Shown piece by piece: positions 31,389-35,218 of a stretch of DNA of 35,218 nt (position 1 is its first letter; every line of letters begins with the position of its first letter). The stretch comes from Acidobacteriota bacterium. Its GTDB lineage: Bacteria > Acidobacteriota > Terriglobia > Terriglobales > Acidobacteriaceae. Under the pieces are notes generated by a model, which saw only the letters and a list, made by a program, of their open reading frames with translations, ran no database searches and was not told the DNA's origin. The position numbers and the translations under genes were made by a program. The stretch lies in the NCBI GenBank assembly GCA_021781495.1, contig JAJXWS010000033.1, positions 1 to 35,218 on the forward strand, given 5' to 3'.

Positions 31389-31871
31389 CTAGTTGTCCTC
31401 GCTGTCGTCCTGCTCGTGGGCGTCGTCGATCACGATGTCGTTGAAGCTGTCGATGTCGTCGAGCAGCGACTGGAAGCGCTCGTACCACTCGGTGGTGGTC
31501 TCATGCAGAAAGGCGATGCCCTGGTAGACGAAGCCAAGCTGGATGTAGCCGACCATGCCGGCGTACTTGCGCAGCCACTGCGCTTCGACCAGTTCGGTGG
31601 CCTCCTCGTCGGGGAAGTTCATTTCGCCGGCTTCTTCGATGAGGGCTTCCAACTCGTCGCGATCCAGCGCCATCTCGCTGAAGGTGATGAAGGGAGCGCC
31701 GACGTGCTTGGCCATCTCCACAAAGTCTTTCCAGGCGTCCGGGTTTGCCAGGTCCTCCCACACAACGGAGGGAATGTCTTCGGTGACGTATCCGGGGAGG
31801 CGGCGCATGCCGTGCCCCTCGATGAAGGCCACCATATCGTCTTTCAGCGAATGCAGATTATCCGTGCTCAT
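31389..31871 (-). CDS. Acidic protein of unknown function, operon partner of recJ
   Basis: A 160-residue, strongly acidic protein ending DDIDSFNDIVIDDAHEQDDSEDN. Predicted alpha/beta content has no signal peptide, membrane segment, Cys motif or known catalytic pattern; a Trp-rich middle (VVWEDLANPDAWKDFVEMAKH, EAQWLRKYAG) stands out. ATG 31871 is used rather than TTG 31877; no Shine-Dalgarno is seen, and TAAGTG lies 7 bases upstream, so the mRNA may be leaderless. Its stop lies 5 bases before recJ's start, implying translational coupling. It is not recognised as a named family; the coupling suggests a link to DNA repair or merely shared expression. Confidence 0.75.
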   Translation of the reverse strand: MSTDNLHSLKDDMVAFIEGHGMRRLPGYVTEDIPSVVWEDLANPDAWKDFVEMAKHVGAPFITFSEMALDRDELEALIEEAGEMNFPDEEATELVEAQWLRKYAGMVGYIQLGFVYQGIAFLHETTTEWYERFQSLLDDIDSFNDIVIDDAHEQDDSEDN

Positions 31872-31985
31872 GGTCAAACACTTATTTTCTCAGATGCGGC
31901 CGGGGGCGCGGGCGCAATTGTGGAAACTTCGCCGCGAAAGACGAAAGCTGTAGTCTGGAGATATCCCCAACTGGAGGTTTTCTTC

Positions 31986-32336
31986 TTGCCCTCATTTGAG
32001 CGCCACGTTTTTGTTTGCCATAACACTCGCCCGGCCGGAGCGCCGCGACCCTCCTGCACTACGGACGGCAAGAGCGACCTGCACGCCCAGTTGCAGCAGC
32101 ACGCCAAGGCCGCCGGGCTGGGACGAGCGGTGCGCATCAACAAAGCCGGCTGCCTGGACCAGTGCGAGCACGGGCCCATGATGGTGGTCTACCCAGAGGC
32201 GGTTTGGTACGGCAACGTGCGTCCGGAGGACGCCGCGGAGATTGTGAGCGAGCACCTGGTGTCCGGCCGGCCCGTGGAGCGGCTGCGCGTGGCCGAACCC
32301 TGCCTGAACACGAAGAGCTGCCCGCATCGCGGGTAG
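31986..32336 (+). CDS. Thioredoxin-like [2Fe-2S] ferredoxin
   Basis: A 116-residue protein of the thioredoxin-fold ferredoxin group (also found as the NuoE C-terminal domain). Cluster ligands are C11 (HVFVCHN), C24 (PRPSCTTDGKSDL), C56 and C60 (NKAGCLDQCEHGP). The C-x12-C-x31-C-x3-C spacing is typical, and VYPEAVWYGNV follows as usual. Extra Cys in EPCLNTKSC at the tail are not ligands in this family. GGAGG lies 8 bases before TTG 31986, the most likely start. The start is divergent from the recJ operon, with about 115 bases between them. An electron carrier of unknown partner. Confidence 0.88.
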   Translation: MPSFERHVFVCHNTRPAGAPRPSCTTDGKSDLHAQLQQHAKAAGLGRAVRINKAGCLDQCEHGPMMVVYPEAVWYGNVRPEDAAEIVSEHLVSGRPVERLRVAEPCLNTKSCPHRG

Positions 32337-32467
32337 CCGGACAGCCCGTGCCGGCCGCGGCCTGCGCCATCCGGATGGGGTGTTACCGCCCGCGGAACCG
32401 GCCGGCATGTGTTTGCACCGAAAGGTGTACACTGGCAGGCGCAATGCGCTATGCTGAACCTTAACCC

Positions 32468-32746
32468 ATGATCTTTTCTCGCGAATACATTGGGTATTTA
32501 GCCCGCCGAACGGTCAAGCACCTCATCGACGCCAAAATGATCACCACCAGCGACGTGAAAGGCACCGAGTCGCGGGTGGCCGACGCGTTGGTGGATGAGC
32601 TGTCGCTGGAAGACCGCATCAACGAAGAGGTTCGCGTCATCCTCGAAGCCTATTCGGACGAGATGCGCAAAACCGGTGCGCAGTATGCCGAGATGTTCAA
32701 GAAGGTGAAGACGGAACTGGCGCGCAAGTACAAGGCGGTGCTATGA
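32468..32746 (+). CDS. DUF507 family protein, first of an overlapping pair
   Basis: A 92-residue helical protein: MIFSREYIGYLARRTVKHLIDAKMI at the start, then ALVDELSLEDRINEEVRVILEAYSDEMRKTG, and a basic tail ending KTELARKYKAVL. It belongs to DUF507, a family of unknown function found mainly in Acidobacteriota, deltaproteobacteria and Aquificota. Its last four bases ATGA also start the second DUF507 gene, so the two are translationally coupled and may form a heterodimer. TATGCT lies 12 bases before the ATG and no Shine-Dalgarno is visible. Confidence 0.87.
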   Translation: MIFSREYIGYLARRTVKHLIDAKMITTSDVKGTESRVADALVDELSLEDRINEEVRVILEAYSDEMRKTGAQYAEMFKKVKTELARKYKAVL

Positions 32747-33018
32747 GGATCAGTCGTGACAAGCTGAACAAGCTGGCCCACACCGTGGCCGACACGCTGG
32801 CGGAGATCGACCAGGTGGGCTTTCTGGAAGATCGCAACACGATTCGCCAGGAGGCGCGCAAGGCTCTGGAGACCCTGCTGACCCAGGAGGCGGGCATTGA
32901 CCAGGCCGCACGGGCCAAGATTGCCTCGCAGCGGAAGATCATCCTCGAGGGCTCGCAGGAGTGGGAGATCCTGTACCGCAAGTATTACAACGAGGAAGTC
33001 CGCAAGCTGGGAATCTAA
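32743..33018 (+). CDS. DUF507 family protein, second of an overlapping pair
   Basis: A 91-residue helical protein with the same plan as its upstream neighbour: MRISRDKLNKLAHTVADTLAEIDQVGF, a charged middle, and a conserved end EGSQEWEILYRKYYNEEVRKLGI. The start overlaps the previous stop by four bases (ATGA). The EWEILYRKYYNEEVRKLG ending is the more conserved form of the family. It precedes a tRNA gene that has its own promoter. Function unknown. Confidence 0.87.
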   Translation: MRISRDKLNKLAHTVADTLAEIDQVGFLEDRNTIRQEARKALETLLTQEAGIDQAARAKIASQRKIILEGSQEWEILYRKYYNEEVRKLGI

Positions 33019-33032
33019 CCCGGCGGCAGCCT

Positions 33033-33061
33033 TTGGCAGCAAGGCGGATTTTTGTTACAGT
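33033..33061 (+). promoter_or_regulatory. Sigma-70-type promoter of the tRNA-Glu gene
   Basis: TTGGCA (33033-33038) and TACAGT (33056-33061) are separated by 17 bases. Transcription should begin near 33068, about 30 bases before the tRNA. Confidence 0.65.
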
Positions 33062-33099
33062 AAACAAGTGGCCGGTAACGGCCGCCCCCGTAATAGTGT

Positions 33100-33174
33100 G
33101 GCGCTATCGTCTAGGGGTTAGGACGTGAGATTCTCAATCTTAAAACACGGGTTCGATTCCCGTTAGCGCTACCA
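33100..33174 (+). tRNA. tRNA-Glu (anticodon CTC)
   Basis: A 75-base cloverleaf with encoded CCA. The acceptor GGCGCTA pairs with TAGCGCT (G-T at the first pair). The D arm is GTCTAGGGGTTAGGAC. The anticodon stem TGAGA/TCTTA closes the loop TTCTCAA, giving anticodon CTC at positions 34-36. The T arm is ACGGG, TTCGATT, CCCGT; the discriminator is A. It has its own promoter and terminator. The sequence beyond it is of different base composition, so its 3' end could be an integration site. Confidence 0.95.
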
Positions 33175-33187
33175 GAGATTTGACGCT

Positions 33188-33219
33188 AAAGCCCGCTAAA
33201 TCAGCGGGCTTTGCTTTGC
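33188..33219 (+). terminator. Terminator of the tRNA-Glu transcript
   Basis: AAAGCCCGCT (33188-33197) pairs perfectly with AGCGGGCTTT (33203-33212) around AAATC and is followed by GCTTTG. It lies 13 bases after the tRNA CCA. Confidence 0.85.
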
Positions 33220-33265
33220 CCCAAAAATCCTCCTAGCGCGTGTTTGGTCGCAATAGCGCATTCCG

Positions 33266-33288
33266 TGGTACACAGTTTGGTACACAGT
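33266..33288 (+). repeat. Two copies of TGGTACACAGT at a 12-base period
   Basis: TGGTACACAGT occurs at 33266-33276 and again at 33278-33288. Its place just beyond a tRNA and its terminator, at the edge of lower-GC DNA, suggests recombinase arm or core sites, but no integrase is seen in the window. Confidence 0.6.
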
Positions 33289-33392
33289 CCCCGGACCACC
33301 TCCGGCCTAAAAACGAGGGTGGGGGTGCGATTGCAGCGTCAAGCCGCGCGCAAAATTTTCCAGCAGAAAATTACATCTAGGAAGCGGCTGAT

Positions 33393-33830
33393 TTATTCAT
33401 GATCTCGGATGGCGGCTTGAACAGCTAAGGATGCCCTCTCGACCTCCTCAAGATTGCGGGCTTCCCATGCATCCTTGAAGGCTTCAACCTCCCGCCTGCT
33501 CAGGACCAATGTTCGGATAGTGAGCCAAGCAATCCGCCGTCCCCGTTCTCTTTCCCACTCTGCCAATAGCCATTGAAATCCCCATACTGGCAAGGCAATT
33601 GCCGCGCAGAACCCAAGGTACCAGGACAATGTGCGAGCAGGAGGAAAGAACTGGTCAAATAGCCAGTACAAGATTGCTCCCGCCAGAACGAGCACGATGA
33701 GTCTGCCCGCCCTTAACAAAGCAGTTATCACTTGCGCCACCCCCGGAAAGATCATAAACGCTTGTCGAGGAAGAAGGATGTTGTTCACGCGCAAATTCAG
33801 AAGTATGCTGTCGATGTATGCAAGACTCAT
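33393..33830 (-). CDS. Small two-helix membrane protein, function unknown
   Basis: A 145-residue protein. Two hydrophobic segments stand out: AGRLIVLVLAGAILYWLF (about 42-59) and TLSWYLGFCAAIALPVWGFQWLL (about 68-90). The C-terminal part is a charged helix with REVEAFKDAWEARNLEEVERASLAVQAAI. Start ATG 33830 lies 2 bases from the start of the divergent neighbour; ATG 33755 (120 residues) is an alternative, and neither has a Shine-Dalgarno. It lies in the lower-GC segment after the tRNA. Probably inner-membrane; no family recognised. Confidence 0.5.
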   Translation of the reverse strand: MSLAYIDSILLNLRVNNILLPRQAFMIFPGVAQVITALLRAGRLIVLVLAGAILYWLFDQFFPPARTLSWYLGFCAAIALPVWGFQWLLAEWERERGRRIAWLTIRTLVLSRREVEAFKDAWEARNLEEVERASLAVQAAIRDHE

Positions 33831-33832
33831 AC

Positions 33833-34159
33833 ATGCCCGCCGTTCGCGCCCGCAAACGCCCGCTTTTGCGTGAGGATACAACCGCACCGATTGCCGTCGA
33901 AGTGGGCGAGGTGCAAGAGCATAACCGGGCAGTGAATCGGGCTGTAATGAATACATGCGAAATCTTAGGCCGCCGCGTTCGGATTCGCTTCCAGCCGGAA
34001 GTATGGACAAAGTGGAATGGGAAGTGGGCATACAGGCGGGTCCGAGAGTCCGGCGTGACGGTGAGTTGCCCGGACACGGAACAGGCAGAGCGGGTCACTG
34101 AATTGATTACGGAGGTTCTAAAGCAAGTGGATGGGAAGGTTCTGGTGCGTAGTAGTTGA
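33833..34159 (+). CDS. Small soluble protein, function unknown
   Basis: A 108-residue protein starting MPAVRARKRPLLREDTTAPIAVEV. Alternating strands such as RRVRIRFQPEVW and KWAYRRVRESGVTVSC are followed by a helix (AERVTELITEVLKQV). No signal peptide, membrane segment or motif is visible. TATGCA at 33817-33822 lies 10 bases before the ATG; an upstream ATG (33818) in frame is possible. It is divergent from the two-helix gene and convergent with the Sel1 gene, with stops 7 bases apart. Not recognised. Confidence 0.45.
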   Translation: MPAVRARKRPLLREDTTAPIAVEVGEVQEHNRAVNRAVMNTCEILGRRVRIRFQPEVWTKWNGKWAYRRVRESGVTVSCPDTEQAERVTELITEVLKQVDGKVLVRSS

Positions 34160-34166
34160 CCTTCCC

Positions 34167-35075
34167 TTATTGCAATGGCTTCGCCTGATGTTCGGCAAAC
34201 CATTTAGCTGCTCTTTCCTGCTCTTTCGACAGGTCAGATGGTGATAGATTCGAGGCGGAATCATCACGCCTTTTTAGGCACGTATCATGATCGGCCCCCT
34301 TTGCGACCGCAGCACCAATATCCAACCAGAAATAGGCTTCGGCATAGCTCTGCGGAACGCCGGTTCCGAATTCGTAGAACGATCCGAGACTGCATTCCGC
34401 AACTGCATCATTCTGATCGGCGGCCTTCCGGACCCAGATAGCCGCTTGGGTGTAGTCCTGCGTCATACCTTGACCAGCATAGTAAAGCGAGCCAAGGTTG
34501 TATTGTGCATGGGGATCTCCTTGTTCTGCGGCTTTACGGTACCAAGCTGCCGCCTCTTTATAGTCCTGAGGTACACCTTGACCAACAAAGTAGTCATAAC
34601 CGAGGAAGTATTGTGCAACCGCGTACCCCTGCTCAGCGGCTTGTCGATACAGGGCAGCCGCCTCGACATGGTCAACCGGCACACCTGATCCTTGGTCATA
34701 TTGCACACCGAGGTTGGTTTGAGCGATTGCATCGCCGACCTTCGCCTGCGCTGTTGCCGGATTATTTGCAAGAGCTTGATTCGAGGTCGCCAGACTACCC
34801 CAAGTACCAGACTTGTCGTACTGACGCTTCCCATTCGGGCCCCAGATGGTGACTTTATCGCCATCAATCTCGGCATCAAACACTCCCAAACTGCTGGCCC
34901 CCCGCATCGTGTACCTGCAAAGGTATCTCATAGAACCAGCGACGATGGTCTCTGAAACGTCCCTGCAATTCTTGTCTATTGCTGAATTTTTTTCATCCAC
35001 AAATCGGTCACAGTGTTTTTCGTGGTTTCTGTCGCAAATCAGGACCACGTGTTCGCCGTCCGGTAGAATGGCCAT
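34167..35075 (-). CDS. Sel1-repeat protein, 5' end removed next to an IS630 end
   Basis: 302 residues from the first ATG. Residues 1-90 are a Cys-containing beta-rich region (HVVLICDRNHEKHC, RYLCRYTM, GVFDAEIDGDKVTIWGPNG). Four Sel1/TPR-like repeats follow from about 112 to 258 (for example AQTNLGVQYDQGSGVPVDHVEAA, AQYFLGYDYFVGQGVPQDYKEAA), then a charged tail. Sel1 repeats mediate protein contacts. The frame continues upstream of the ATG as RTTLGTFDAV before meeting the stop codon of the IS630 transposase, in the same frame. The pattern implies that the original start and probable signal peptide were lost when the IS inserted. No start signal precedes the ATG, so it may be silent. Base composition is lower in GC than the core. 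Confidence 0.7.
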   Translation of the reverse strand: MAILPDGEHVVLICDRNHEKHCDRFVDEKNSAIDKNCRDVSETIVAGSMRYLCRYTMRGASSLGVFDAEIDGDKVTIWGPNGKRQYDKSGTWGSLATSNQALANNPATAQAKVGDAIAQTNLGVQYDQGSGVPVDHVEAAALYRQAAEQGYAVAQYFLGYDYFVGQGVPQDYKEAAAWYRKAAEQGDPHAQYNLGSLYYAGQGMTQDYTQAAIWVRKAADQNDAVAECSLGSFYEFGTGVPQSYAEAYFWLDIGAAVAKGADHDTCLKRRDDSASNLSPSDLSKEQERAAKWFAEHQAKPLQ

Positions 35076-35093
35076 TACCGCGTCAAAGGTGCC

Positions 35094-35218
35094 TAGTGTA
35101 GTGCGTCAAGCAGATAGGCGTTTATTCCGCGCGGCCTGAGCGCGGGTTACTTTTTCCAGGATGTCGGTAGCCTTGGCGGTCCAGATGAAGGGCTTAGGGT
35201 TGTCGTTGTGGCGGTCGA
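35094..35218 (-). mobile_element. IS630-type insertion sequence, 3' end only
   Basis: The last 125 bases hold the end of an IS630-family transposase and a short distal tail. The probable element border lies at a TA dinucleotide (35094-35095, in CCTAGTGTAGTGCG); IS630 elements insert at TA. The other end lies outside the window. Confidence 0.65.
35106..35218 (-). CDS. IS630-family transposase, C-terminal 36 residues
   Basis: Only the last 36 codons and the stop fall inside the window. They read DRHNDNPKPFIWTAKATDIL, then EKVTRAQAARNKRLSA and TGA. The HN-NPKPF-W pattern followed by a short basic tail is the usual C-terminal end of IS630/Tc1-mariner-type DDE transposases. The catalytic residues lie off the window, so activity cannot be judged. 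The stop lies about 10 bases from the likely element end, which is normal for the family. Confidence 0.75.
   Translation of the reverse strand, partial: DRHNDNPKPFIWTAKATDILEKVTRAQAARNKRLSA

Noticed and set aside
29560..31392. 610-codon plus-strand frame opposite recJ
   Set aside because: Antisense shadow with low-complexity Ala/Gly/Gln text.
33175..33402. Short plus-strand frame after the tRNA
   Set aside because: Runs over the terminator and direct repeat, with no start signal or protein-like pattern.

Overview
The window looks like the chromosome of a soil Acidobacteriota, probably family Acidobacteriaceae (Granulicella, Edaphobacter or Terriglobus-like). This rests on the high GC content, protein families typical of that group (a GH109 oxidoreductase-fold hydrolase, paired DUF507 proteins, a YXWGXW repeat protein, a long SecA), many small palindromic repeats, and no plasmid or phage structural genes. 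The genus is inference; no rRNA is present.

Layout. Positions 1-6097 hold the 3' part of clpC, purU, and a minus-strand pair: an NtrC-type sigma-54 activator followed by a small degenerate receiver protein. Positions 6098-9780 hold rph, an AI-2E family membrane protein, class II fructose-bisphosphate aldolase and a small zinc-ribbon protein. At 9801-12670 a secreted GH109-like enzyme and a NagX/HGSNAT-like membrane acetyltransferase diverge from a shared promoter region; both families act on amino sugars. Positions 12671-13705 are non-coding and packed with palindromic repeat modules, including a roughly 300-base unit present twice plus a partial copy. Positions 13706-22238 hold an ABC exporter, a secreted protein of unknown function, a cytochrome P450, holB, a variant hfq, a Sua5/TsaC protein and a CYTH protein. 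Positions 22258-29570 hold secA, a DinB-like protein, tmk, a probable outer-membrane protein and a Q/N-rich YXWGXW protein. Positions 29575-33018 hold recJ with an upstream partner of unknown function, a thioredoxin-like [2Fe-2S] ferredoxin and two overlapping DUF507 genes.

The right end changes character. A tRNA-Glu(CTC) with its own promoter and terminator is followed by a short direct repeat and about 1.8 kb of clearly lower GC content. That stretch carries two small unknown genes, a Sel1-repeat gene that has lost its 5' end, and the 3' end of an IS630-type transposase. This reads as the edge of an acquired region next to a tRNA gene, with an IS630 insertion cutting the Sel1 gene. No integrase lies inside the window.

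The most interesting signals are these. (1) At least four genes, and probably five, have a -10-like hexamer exactly 6 bases before the start codon, which suggests leaderless mRNAs; two of them share an identical 15-base element. (2) The NtrC-type regulator has Asn where the phosphorylated Asp should be, and it sits beside a second degenerate receiver. (3) The nested palindromic repeat array. (4) The tRNA-proximal foreign segment with the IS-truncated Sel1 gene. No complete new defence or mobile system could be demonstrated.
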